Below are positions 1-6,800 of a stretch of 8,562 nt of DNA, in pieces. The number at the start of each line of letters is the position of its first letter. The stretch's first letter is position 1. Location: positions 1 through 8,562 of the forward strand of contig JAJYKC010000069.1 in assembly GCA_021788955.1 (NCBI GenBank), given 5' to 3'. Under the pieces are notes generated by a model that was not told the DNA's origin, searched no databases, and saw only the letters and a program-made list of their open reading frames with translations. Made by a program: the position numbers and the translations under genes. The stretch comes from Acidobacteriota bacterium. GTDB lineage: Bacteria; Acidobacteriota; Terriglobia; Bryobacterales; Bryobacteraceae.

Positions 1-275
1 ATCTCTACCCGTCGATCGCGTTCCTCGGCGCTATCGGCGTGAATGCCGAACGCGGCCTTACCTGCTACGACCCCGATGAAGCCGACATCAACGCGCTGAT
101 GGTCCGGCAGGCGCAGCGTAAGATCGCCGTGGCGGATCACACCAAGCTCGGAGTCGTGGCCAGCAGTCTCATCTGCCCCATCGAGGATGTCGATCTGATC
201 ATCACCGACAGCGCCGCGCCGGAGGAGTTGGTCCACCCGTTCGAAGACAAGGCAATCGAAGTTCGCCAGGTCTGA
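1..275 (+). CDS. DeoR/GlpR-family transcriptional regulator, C-terminal part (5' truncated)
   Basis: About 90 residues are visible, read from base 3 to a TGA at 273-275; the N-terminal helix-turn-helix lies outside the window. The sequence reads FLGAIGVNAERGLTCYDPDEADIN, then ALMVRQAQRKIAVADHTKLG, then a DVDLIITD motif. This is the typical end of the DeoRC sensor domain, which in this family binds a sugar phosphate and releases the repressor from its operator. The family usually controls carbohydrate catabolism genes beside it, but those would lie to the left and cannot be seen, so the ligand is unknown. The internal GTG at 39 is not the real start, because the family sequence continues upstream of it. 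The gene ends 7 nt from the stop of the convergent ABC permease, with no hairpin terminator evident between them. Confidence 0.85.
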   Translation, partial: LYPSIAFLGAIGVNAERGLTCYDPDEADINALMVRQAQRKIAVADHTKLGVVASSLICPIEDVDLIITDSAAPEELVHPFEDKAIEVRQV

Positions 276-282
276 ACCGCGC

Positions 283-1440
283 TCAGCCCGAATACCGCAG
301 CGCCTCGAGGATCGACGTTCGCGCGGCGTGCCAGGCCGGCGCCAGCGCGCTGAAAAACCCGAGCGCCGCCGCGGCAGCCAACGACACCGCCGCCACTTCC
401 GGTGTCAGCGAGAGGCCGTCCAGGAACATGGCCACTGCGTTCCGGGCCCCGATACACAACGCTGCCCCCATCGCGCATCCGAGCACTCCGCCGGCGAGTG
501 CGACCATCAGCGCCTCGCCCAGAATGATCCCCAGCACTCCGCCCGCCGTGAAGCCCAGCGTCTTCAGCACGCCCACCTCTCGCACCCGCTCGCGCACAGA
601 CATCGATATCGTGTTCGCCGACACCAGAAGAATCGTGAACGTGATCGCCCCGCAGATCGCCATCAGGAAAAGCTTCAGGTTTCCCAGGAAAGAAACGAAG
701 CTGAGAGCGAACTGCTGCTCGGTCTCCGTCTTGGTCGGCGCCGGCGAGTTCGCGAACATCGCGTCGATGGCCTGCGCCACCGAAGGCGCCGCCGCGGCGC
801 TGCTCGCCAGAATCTGAATCGTCCCCGTCGTATCGCGCAGCGGGCTCGTCACAGGAAGGCTCTCATTCACATAGTCGTCGTTGTAGTACAGCGCTTCCTC
901 GTGCTGCGGATCGTCGTAAATGCCCACGACGCGAAGCTCGAGGTTCACCGGGAAAATGTCGCCCACAATCGTCACCCGGTCGCCCACCCGGAATCCCTGG
1001 CGCGAGGCGACCTTCCGGCTCACGATCGTCGCCGTGCGGTCGGAAGTGAACTGCTTCCATGCCGCCTCCGGCATCGAGTACTCCGGGCGCATTACGCGCA
1101 GACGGTCCGGTTGGCACCCGAAGCGCGCAAAGAAATTCCGGCTGTCCCGTTGATCCTTGTACGTTCCGCCAAACCACTGCCATCGCATCGCCTCTCGCAC
1201 GCCGGGCACTCTCTCGATTCGCTCAAGGTACGAAGCCGGCAACGCCTGGCCAAGACCCACCCGGTGCCGCGTCACCAGGCGCAGCGCCTCCGCCGGCGTC
1301 GGCTCGCCAAGATACAACGCCTGATAGATCGACATCAGCACGGTCAACAGACACATCGACACCGCGATGCTGCTGATCGTGAGAAGACTGCGCCGCCGGT
1401 TCCGAAGGCTGCTCTTCCAGACGAAGGAAGCAAAACGCAT
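283..1440 (-). CDS. ABC transporter permease, MacB/FtsX type
   Basis: A 385-residue inner-membrane protein with MacB-like topology. A short basic N-terminus (KSSLRNRRRS) precedes the first membrane helix (about 18-39). A large extracytoplasmic core follows (about 40-245), with the typical stretches SRKVASRQGFRVGDRVTIVG and LRVVGIYDD. An FtsX domain with three helices fills about 255-380, containing the cytoplasmic loop SVRERVREVGVLKTLGF and ending in PAWHAARTSILEALRYSG. Such permeases pair with an ATPase and often an HlyD/MacA adaptor to export peptides, lipids or drugs, or to act as mechanotransmitters. No ATPase is in the window. An HlyD-type adaptor lies on the same strand upstream (2465-3679), separated by the opposite-strand DedA gene. 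The ATG at 1438-1440 is preceded on the minus strand by AAGGGAAG, a plausible ribosome binding site. Substrate unknown. Confidence 0.88.
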   Translation of the reverse strand: MRFASFVWKSSLRNRRRSLLTISSIAVSMCLLTVLMSIYQALYLGEPTPAEALRLVTRHRVGLGQALPASYLERIERVPGVREAMRWQWFGGTYKDQRDSRNFFARFGCQPDRLRVMRPEYSMPEAAWKQFTSDRTATIVSRKVASRQGFRVGDRVTIVGDIFPVNLELRVVGIYDDPQHEEALYYNDDYVNESLPVTSPLRDTTGTIQILASSAAAAPSVAQAIDAMFANSPAPTKTETEQQFALSFVSFLGNLKLFLMAICGAITFTILLVSANTISMSVRERVREVGVLKTLGFTAGGVLGIILGEALMVALAGGVLGCAMGAALCIGARNAVAMFLDGLSLTPEVAAVSLAAAAALGFFSALAPAWHAARTSILEALRYSG

Positions 1441-1506
1441 GGGCTCTTCCCTTTGGATGCTACCACCGGCGCACCGGACTTACTGCCGCTCCCGGCCCGA
1501 TTCGGA

Positions 1507-1519
1507 TGCGACAATAATA
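1507..1519 (-). promoter_or_regulatory. possible -10 element for the ABC permease gene
   Basis: On the minus strand TATTAT occupies 1519-1514, in the short divergent gap between the permease (start 1440) and the DedA gene (start 1522). It would place transcription start near 1507 and leave a leader of about 65 nt. No convincing -35 box is seen 16-18 nt upstream, so this rests on the hexamer alone. I found no equally good promoter for the DedA gene in this gap. Confidence 0.22.
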
Positions 1520-1521
1520 CG

Positions 1522-2487
1522 GTGCGCGAGCTGACTCATCTCGTTCTCCGCCATGGCTACGCCTTACTGTTCGTCATGGTGCTGATAGAGCAGTGCGGCC
1601 TGCCTATCCCGGCGGTACCCATCCTGCTCGTCATGGGCGCGCTCGCCTCCCTGCACAAGTTCTCTTTCCTCGCCGCTTGGGGCCTCGCCACGCTGGCTGC
1701 CATCGCCGGCGATGCGCTGTGGTACACGCTTGGCTGGACCCGCGGCACCTCCATCCTCAACCTCCTTTGCCGCATCTCGCTCGAGCCCGACTCCTGCATC
1801 AGCGGGGCGAAAACAACGTTCAGCCGCTGGGGCGCGTCCACGCTGCTTTTCGCCAAGTTCATCCCCGGCCTCGGCGCCGTCGCCACAACGATGGCCGGAT
1901 GGACGCGTATCCCGCGCACCCGCGCCCTGCTTTCCATCGCCGGCGGCGCGCTTCTCTGGTCGCTCGCGTATTTGAGCGCGGGCGCCGTTTTCCGTACCCA
2001 GTTGGAAGAAGCCGGAGACGCCTTCCATCGCTACGGCGGCTGGATGCTCGCCGTCTTCGCACTGTTGCTCGTGGCATGGCTGGCCTGGAAGTACGATCAG
2101 CGCCAGCGTTTCATCCGTGAGTTGCGAGTCGCCCGCATCACCCCCGCAGAACTGCTGGAACGCATCCTCGCCGGAAACCCGCCCGCCATCGTCGACCTCC
2201 GTCACGCCATCGACCTCAAGCGCGACCCATCTCGCATCCCGGGCGCCATCTGGATCGATTCGGCCGTCATCGACCGGGAAGTCGCCAAGATCCCGCCTGA
2301 CCGCGAAGTCGTACTCTACTGCTCTTGACCCAGCGAAGCTACCAGCGCCCGGGTGGCGCTGCTCCTCCTCCGCCGTGGCGTCGCCCAGGTACGGCCGCTC
2401 GAGGGCGGTATCCTCGCCTGGCGCGGACTGGGGCTTCCCCTCGAAGTCCCTACGCCGGAATCGCTCAATTCAGAAACGCCGGCTTGA
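1522..2487 (+). CDS. DedA-family membrane protein fused to a rhodanese domain; probable selenoprotein (in-frame TGA = Sec269)
   Basis: I start at GTG 1522, which gives RELTHLVLRHGYALLFVMVLIEQCGLPIP, the usual DedA N-terminus; the ribosome binding site is weak. Residues 1-200 are the DedA domain: EQCGLPIP (23-30), GDALWYTLG (63-71), FAKFIPG (110-116), then MAGW and further hydrophobic segments. A basic linker (KYDQRQRF) leads to a rhodanese domain at about 205-315, with VDLR at 224-227 and RIPGAIWI. The catalytic loop reads YCS, TGA, PSEATSARVALLLRRRGV, then VRPLEGGILAWRGLGLPLEVP, to a real TGA at 2485-2487 (321 residues). The TGA at 2326-2328 falls where Cys-containing relatives have YCSCPNEA, as I remember the family. 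The expected catalytic Cys267 is kept, giving a C-S-U loop. DedA proteins act in envelope homeostasis and lipid flipping; rhodaneses move sulfane sulfur. Alternatives are a nonsense mutation or a sequence error. The DedA-rhodanese call is firm; Sec insertion is inferred. Confidence 0.82.
2326..2328 (+). other. in-frame TGA read as selenocysteine (candidate recoding site)
   Basis: This TGA sits between TCT (Ser268) and CCC (Pro270) in the rhodanese active-site loop. There is no frame change on either side: 53 further sense codons in the same frame complete the domain through the conserved GGILAWRGLGLP end. A TGC or TGT cysteine codon differs from TGA by one base, so the change fits both a Cys-to-Sec exchange and a simple nonsense mutation. 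The intact downstream frame and the hairpin at 2343-2361 favour recoding. Confidence 0.68.
2343..2361 (+). promoter_or_regulatory. candidate bacterial SECIS hairpin
   Basis: Bases 2343-2349 (CAGCGCC) pair perfectly with 2355-2361 (GGCGCTG), closing a five-base loop CGGGT at 2350-2354. Twenty-one bases lie between the TGA and the first loop base. Bacterial SECIS elements lie inside the coding region just after UGA, with the apical loop roughly 16-37 nt downstream and a G in the first two loop positions; here the second loop base is G. SelB would bind the loop and deliver Sec-tRNA. In GC-rich DNA such a hairpin can arise by chance, so it supports the recoding call without proving it. It is not a terminator, as no T-tract follows. 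Confidence 0.55.
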
Positions 2488-3679
2488 CGCGCTCTCCGTC
2501 CGTGAGCGCAGGATTCACCGTCCCCGCCACCCCGTCGCCTTCCTTCAGCCCCGAAACGACCTGCGCGCGCAACAGCGTCGTAATCCCCAGATCAATCGGC
2601 CTCCACACAATCTTGCCGTTGTCCAGCAGCATTACGCCGGTCTGCTCATTTCTCCTCCGCACGGCTTCCTTCGGGATGCTTAACGCGTTCACCGCCGTAC
2701 CGGCCTGAATCTCGGCGTCGATATTGGTGCCGGGAAGCAGGTCATGGTCGGGATTGTCGATAATCGCTCCCACTTCACCCACCTGCCGGGACCCCAGCGT
2801 CACCACCTGTGTCGCCGGCTTGTCCACGCGCCCCTGCCACTGCCGCCCAGGCAGTCCGTCCCAACTGATCAACACCGGATTGCCTCGCTTCACGCGGCCC
2901 AAATCCGGCTCATCGACGTACACGGTCACGCGGACCGGATTCAGCCGGCCGACGTTCGCCACCAGCGCGCCGGCCGCCAGATACGTCCCGGTGTGGATAT
3001 CGAATTCGTAAACCACACCGTCGATCGGCGCCCGGATCGTGCTCAGATCGAGCACATGCGTCGCCGCGCTCTCAGCCGCCTGCGCCTCCCGCAACTTCGC
3101 TTGCGCCAGCGTCCGGTCTTCCGGCGCCACCAGGTTCTTCCTCCGCTGCTCCAGCGACTCAATCTCAATGTGAAGCTGATTCACCCGCGCCGCCGCATCG
3201 CTGACATCCTTCGCCGTCGCCGCATTCTTGCTCAGCAATCGGTTCAGCGCTTCGTAGTCGTGCTGGGCGGTCTGCAAATCGAGCCGCGCGCGGTCAAGCT
3301 GGCCCTGAATGTCGCTTAACTGAGCCGGCCGCCCTCCGGAAGACGTGAGCTGCAACTCCGCCCGCGCCTGCGCCACCTTGGCGGTCGCCTCCGCCAGCGC
3401 CGCTTCCGCTGCCGTCGTATCCAACTCGACTAACGGGTCCGCCCCGTGAACACTCTGGCCCCGCTGAACGAAGACTTTCGCCACCGTGCCAGGCAGGGAA
3501 GCCCGCGCCGAAGCCCATTCGAGCGGCTCCACCTTGCCGTTCGTCGAAACCGAGCTCACCAGCGTTTCCCGAGTCACCCGGAAGAACTTCACTCCCACCG
3601 GCTCGGAACGTCGCGCCAACGTCCACACCACCAGCAAGCCGACCAGCAGCACCAGGCCAATAAACGTTTTACGGATCAA
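2465..3679 (-). CDS. HlyD/MacA-type periplasmic adaptor (membrane fusion protein)
   Basis: A 404-residue protein anchored by one N-terminal membrane helix (about 6-22, FIGLVLLVGLLVVWTLA). The first lipoyl half-motif, ASLPGTVAKVFVQRGQSV, leads into a long coiled-coil hairpin rich in Ala, Gln and Arg (about 85-205). The second half-motif follows (STIRAPIDGVVYEFDIHTGTYL). Beta-barrel and membrane-proximal domains complete it (VRVTVYVDEPDLGRV, IPKEAVRRRNEQTGVMLL). Adaptors of this kind bridge an inner-membrane ABC or RND pump to an outer-membrane channel. The start is TTG at 3679-3677; its last two bases belong to the TGA of the upstream gene (TTGA), so translation is probably coupled. The MacB-like permease at 283-1440 is a likely partner, though separated by an opposite-strand gene. 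The stop overlaps the DedA-rhodanese reading frame tail to tail by 23 bp. Confidence 0.88.
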   Translation of the reverse strand: MIRKTFIGLVLLVGLLVVWTLARRSEPVGVKFFRVTRETLVSSVSTNGKVEPLEWASARASLPGTVAKVFVQRGQSVHGADPLVELDTTAAEAALAEATAKVAQARAELQLTSSGGRPAQLSDIQGQLDRARLDLQTAQHDYEALNRLLSKNAATAKDVSDAAARVNQLHIEIESLEQRRKNLVAPEDRTLAQAKLREAQAAESAATHVLDLSTIRAPIDGVVYEFDIHTGTYLAAGALVANVGRLNPVRVTVYVDEPDLGRVKRGNPVLISWDGLPGRQWQGRVDKPATQVVTLGSRQVGEVGAIIDNPDHDLLPGTNIDAEIQAGTAVNALSIPKEAVRRRNEQTGVMLLDNGKIVWRPIDLGITTLLRAQVVSGLKEGDGVAGTVNPALTDGERVKPAFLN

Positions 3680-4269
3680 TCCAGGGGCCTCGCGCAGAAA
3701 TCAAAAAGCAACTGCCATTCGGCGAGTTGAATTTCCTTCGCCGCCCGCATCGCCGCCGGCCCGCGGTCCCGGCGCGCCTCTTCACAAAAGTCAATGAATC
3801 CGAACGGATCCCACTCGCTCCCGGCCACGAATTTCACACCCGGGCATCGCTCCACGATTCCCGCCGCCGCCTCCGCCAGGGCAGGGAAGCACGCATGCCG
3901 CCCCACACGCCGGAACCAGTACGCGGCGTTTCCGGCATCGGGCTCCCGGCGGTGCATGATACCGTGCCAGAAGCTCCCTTCCTGACTCGGCACGTTCTGC
4001 ACGATCGTGTGCGCCGCTTCGAGCTGGGAGTAATACAACCAAAGCCCACCCATCGCCGCATCCGCGGCATAACTCCCAGGGAAAAGGCGGCCGGCGTCCG
4101 TCTCGCCGAGCGCCCGCAAAGCTGACTCGGGCGCATCTCCACCCTCGAGCGGCATCGGACGCAAACCATCCCCGTCCAGCGCCAGAATCCGTTGCACCGC
4201 GTCCCCGTAGCGTGTCGAATCAAACAAGGTCAAATCTAATTGTCGCAATCTTACACCGGCGCTGCTCAC
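3676..4269 (-). CDS. conserved-looking hypothetical protein, translationally coupled to recR
   Basis: A soluble 197-residue protein without signal peptide or membrane segment; I do not recognise a named family. Striking stretches are [11 protein letters not shown] (101-111), [11 protein letters not shown] (115-125), [17 protein letters not shown] (149-165) and [14 protein letters not shown] (179-192), dense in Trp, His, Asp and Glu. They look like conserved surface or active-site motifs, and I have a vague memory of similar uncharacterised acidobacterial and planctomycete proteins. The GTG start (4269-4267) overlaps the recR stop as GTGA, and its own TGA overlaps the hlyD TTG as TTGA. It is thus locked into a three-gene translational chain. 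A downstream start is possible, since residues 1-12 look little conserved in character, but no good alternative start codon is evident. Function unknown; I see no nuclease or kinase signature. Confidence 0.78.
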   Translation of the reverse strand: MSSAGVRLRQLDLTLFDSTRYGDAVQRILALDGDGLRPMPLEGGDAPESALRALGETDAGRLFPGSYAADAAMGGLWLYYSQLEAAHTIVQNVPSQEGSFWHGIMHRREPDAGNAAYWFRRVGRHACFPALAEAAAGIVERCPGVKFVAGSEWDPFGFIDFCEEARRDRGPAAMRAAKEIQLAEWQLLFDFCARPLD

Positions 4270-4865
4270 ATCTCGCGCCGGTTTTCCAGTGACTTGGACA
4301 TAGTTACTTCATCCGCGAACTCCAAATCGCTCCCCACCGGAATCCCCATCGCGATCCGCGTCACCCGGACTCCCAGCGGCTTCAGCAGTCGGGAAAGATA
4401 CACCGCCGTCGCTTCGCCTTCCACCGTCGGGTTAGTCGCCAGGATGACTTCCTTTACTTCGCCGGTCCGGATCCTCTCCAGCAGCCCGGTAATCTTGAGC
4501 CGGTCCGGCCCTATGCCGCGCAGCGGCGAAATCGAGCCGTGCAAGACATGGTAAACGCCCTCAAACTGCCGCGTCGTTTCCACCGGAAGAATATTGTGCG
4601 GCTCCTCCACCACGCAAACCACCGTACGGTCCCGCCGCGGATCGGCGCAGAACGGACACAACTCCGTGTCGCTGATGTTGTTGCACGCCTCGCAAAGCCG
4701 CAGCTTGTCTTTAACGTCGACCAGTGCCTGCGCCAGGCGAGCCGCCTCGTCCCGTTCGGCGCGCAGCACATGAAACGCCAGCCGCTGCGCCGATTTCTGC
4801 CCAATCCCGGGCAGGCGCTTGAACTCTTGAATGAGCCGCGCCAGCGGCTCGGCGAAATCCGGCAT
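4266..4865 (-). CDS. recR: recombination mediator protein RecR
   Basis: 199 residues, the normal RecR length. In order: a helix-hairpin-helix DNA-binding motif [16 protein letters not shown] (17-32); a C4 zinc finger with Cys58, Cys61, Cys70 and Cys73 ([17 protein letters not shown]); a Toprim domain ([15 protein letters not shown] and [20 protein letters not shown]); and the C-terminal [21 protein letters not shown]. RecR works with RecO (and RecF) to load RecA on SSB-coated single-stranded DNA during gap repair. All motif residues are present, so it should be functional. The ATG at 4865 lies 24 nt past the end of the ybaB remnant, with only a weak ribosome binding site, suggesting dependence on upstream translation. 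Its stop overlaps the next gene's GTG. Confidence 0.97.
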   Translation of the reverse strand: MPDFAEPLARLIQEFKRLPGIGQKSAQRLAFHVLRAERDEAARLAQALVDVKDKLRLCEACNNISDTELCPFCADPRRDRTVVCVVEEPHNILPVETTRQFEGVYHVLHGSISPLRGIGPDRLKITGLLERIRTGEVKEVILATNPTVEGEATAVYLSRLLKPLGVRVTRIAMGIPVGSDLEFADEVTMSKSLENRREM

Positions 4866-4889
4866 GTCCGGCTTGAAGCCCCCGCTGCC

Positions 4890-5172
4890 TTAGAACATCC
4901 CCGGCGGAAGCCCCAACCCTCCCAGCAGTCCGCCCATCTTCTGCTGCGACTCGTCGTCCACCTTCTCCGACGCTTCGTTAAACGCCGCCATCACCAGCCA
5001 CTTCCGGATCGATGCGCACCGCGATCACGTTCTTCCGGCCATCCATCTTCACCGACACCATCCCGCCGCCGGCCGACGCCTCAACGCGGATCTGTGCGAT
5101 CTCCTCCTGCAGCTTCTCCTGCATCGCCTGGGCCTGCTTCATCATGGCCTGCATGTTTCCGGGTAGTTTCAT
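4890..5172 (-). pseudogene. ybaB: YbaB/EbfC nucleoid-associated protein gene with internal deletion and frameshift
   Basis: The ATG at 5172 follows a good ribosome binding site (GAAGGA) inside the end of dnaX. The first 60 or so residues are typical: MKLPGNMQAMMKQAQAMQ, then an acidic coiled-coil stretch and VEASAGGGMVSVKMDGRKNV up to VRIDPEV. The frame then runs into a TAA at 4980-4978, giving only 64 residues. The missing C-terminus is intact in another frame: LVMAAFNEASEKVDDESQQK through GLPPGMF to a TAA at 4892-4890. Compared with the E. coli form ([24 protein letters not shown]), about ten residues centred on EMLED are gone at 4995-5001. Restoring 29 nt gives a normal 103-residue protein. 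YbaB is a small dimeric DNA-binding protein, often encoded between dnaX and recR. The lesion may be a real mutation or a sequence error. Confidence 0.82.
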
Positions 5173-5175
5173 GGT

Positions 5176-6786
5176 TTATTCCTTCAAGTCTCGCACTGCG
5201 CGAACCTGCGCGCCAGGGAATGCCTCCTGAAAGCGCTTCACCTCCGGATGCGCCAGCGCCCGCGGCGCCGCATCCGACGCCTCCATCGCCGTGGCCGGGG
5301 GCGTCGAAGCCGCCGGCGCCGCCGCTCCTTCACCGATCGTCACCTTCACCCGCATCGCCCGCCCGAACGCCGTCTCCGCCGCCCGCACAAGGTCTTTCTC
5401 GCTCATCGCAATCCGGAACGCCGCCGGCGTCACAAACACAATCTCCCCGCCGCTCTCCGTCACCGCCGAATGCGACACCGCGTCGAAGGTAAACTGCATC
5501 TTCATCTCTTCGAGCGCCGCCAGCATCTTCGCTTTCGCATCGCCACCCTCCGGGCGCCGAGTAGGCGGCTGCGCCACCGGAGCCGCCGTTGCCGGCCGCG
5601 GCTGCGCCACCGGCGTCTCCACTTTCTTCGGAGCCGGCTTCGGCGCTTCCACCGCCCCACCGCCGCCCAGCGCCGCCAGCGCTTCTTCCACTTCCATCAT
5701 CCGCCCGGCATGAATCATCCGCAGCAGACCCAACTCCAGTTGAAGCCTCGGCTGCAGCGAGTACTGCAAGTCCCGAAACAAATCCAGTGATAATTGTAAG
5801 TACCGCGTTAAGTCTTCTTCGCTAAACGATTGAGCTGTCGTGGCTAATCGATCGCGCTCCGCGCCCGTTGCCGCGATCAGCCTCGGTTCCGGACCCGCCA
5901 CTCGCGCAACCAGCAGGTTCCGGAAGTACCGCGACAATTCCCGCGAAAAATGTTGCAGGTTCCGCCCGTCCCGCTCCAGTTCCATCACGATATCGAGCAT
6001 CGCCCGCGCATCCGCCGCCTGCAGCGCCGCCGCCGTCCGGTCCATCGCCTCGAGCGAAAACATCCCAAGCAACTCGCGCACCTGCACCGCTTCGAGCTTG
6101 TTCCCGCAGCACGCAATCGCCTGGTCCAGCGCCGACAGCGAATCCCGCACGCTCCCTTCGCCCGCCTGCGCCAGCGCCGCGAAAGCCTCTGAATCCGCTT
6201 CGACGCCTTCCTGTCCGCAGATCCACTTGATCCGGCCCACAACTTCCTCGAAGCTCACCTGCCGGAACTGGAACTGCTGGCACCGCGAAGCGATCGTCGC
6301 CGGAATCTTGTGCGCCTCCGTCGTGCAAAGCACAAACACGGCCCACTCCGGCGGTTCTTCCAGCGTCTTCAGCAGTGCATTGAACGCTTCGTTGGTGATC
6401 TGGTGCGCCTCGTCGATGATGAAGACCTTATACCGGTCCCGCGCCGGCCGGTAGCGCACGTTCTCCCGCAGCTCGCGCATCTCGTTGATGCCGCGATTGG
6501 ACGCCGCGTCGATCTCGATCACGTCTACCGAAGCCCCGTTCGCCGTCTCCACGCAGCTTGCGCACACCCCGCACGGCGTCGCCGTCGGTCCGTCCACACA
6601 GTTCAGACACCGCGCCAGAATCCGCGCCACCGTTGTCTTGCCCGTCCCGCGTTGCCCGGAAAAAATGTAGCCGTGCGCGATCCGCCGCTGCGCAATCGCG
6701 TTCTCCACCGTCGCGCGTACGTGCTCCTGGCCAATCAGTTCAGCGAAGGTCTGGGGCCGGTACTTGCGCGCGATGACCTGGTACAT
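5176..6786 (-). CDS. dnaX: DNA polymerase III clamp-loader subunit DnaX (gamma/tau)
   Basis: A 536-residue AAA+ ATPase. The N-terminus MYQVIARKYRPQTFAELIGQEHV is diagnostic and fixes the ATG at 6786. Walker A is GQRGTGKT (44-51); the zinc site is Cys63, Cys72, Cys75 and Cys78; Walker B with DEAH is at 121-128; sensor 1 and the arginine-finger region follow (CTTEAHKIPATIASRCQQF). Domain III continues to about 370. A Pro/Ala linker (about 378-410) precedes a C-terminal domain (KMLAALEEMKMQFTFDAV onward) that resembles a shorter tau tail. With the delta subunits it loads the sliding clamp on DNA and links polymerase cores. No Shine-Dalgarno is seen: the bases before the ATG are pyrimidine-rich. 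The start lies 14 nt beyond the 3' end of the SRP RNA, and the stop is 3 nt before the ybaB ATG. No A-rich slippery site is evident, so programmed frameshifting to a gamma form is not supported. Confidence 0.97.
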   Translation of the reverse strand: MYQVIARKYRPQTFAELIGQEHVRATVENAIAQRRIAHGYIFSGQRGTGKTTVARILARCLNCVDGPTATPCGVCASCVETANGASVDVIEIDAASNRGINEMRELRENVRYRPARDRYKVFIIDEAHQITNEAFNALLKTLEEPPEWAVFVLCTTEAHKIPATIASRCQQFQFRQVSFEEVVGRIKWICGQEGVEADSEAFAALAQAGEGSVRDSLSALDQAIACCGNKLEAVQVRELLGMFSLEAMDRTAAALQAADARAMLDIVMELERDGRNLQHFSRELSRYFRNLLVARVAGPEPRLIAATGAERDRLATTAQSFSEEDLTRYLQLSLDLFRDLQYSLQPRLQLELGLLRMIHAGRMMEVEEALAALGGGGAVEAPKPAPKKVETPVAQPRPATAAPVAQPPTRRPEGGDAKAKMLAALEEMKMQFTFDAVSHSAVTESGGEIVFVTPAAFRIAMSEKDLVRAAETAFGRAMRVKVTIGEGAAAPAASTPPATAMEASDAAPRALAHPEVKRFQEAFPGAQVRAVRDLKE

Positions 6787-6800
6787 GAGGAGGGAATGTA

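Noticed and set aside
328..1521. Long 5' extension of the DedA reading frame over the ABC permease
   Set aside because: The extension is antisense to a well-supported permease, is Arg/His-rich low-quality sequence, and lacks DedA character before 1522. It reflects GC-rich codon bias on the opposite strand.
2343..2361. Reading the hairpin as a rho-independent terminator of the DedA gene
   Set aside because: No run of T follows; the next bases are CTCCTCCTCCGCC. It also lies inside a conserved rhodanese coding stretch.
4870..4890. Short inverted repeat (GGCTT/AAGCC) between the ybaB remnant and recR as a terminator
   Set aside because: The stem is only 4-5 bp with a tiny loop and has no T-tract. 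recR needs transcription from upstream, so termination here is unlikely.
5600..5660. Possible programmed frameshift in dnaX giving a short gamma form
   Set aside because: No A-rich slippery heptamer is present; the only A/G-rich spot (CCGAAGAAAGTGG on the minus strand) is not a known slippery site.
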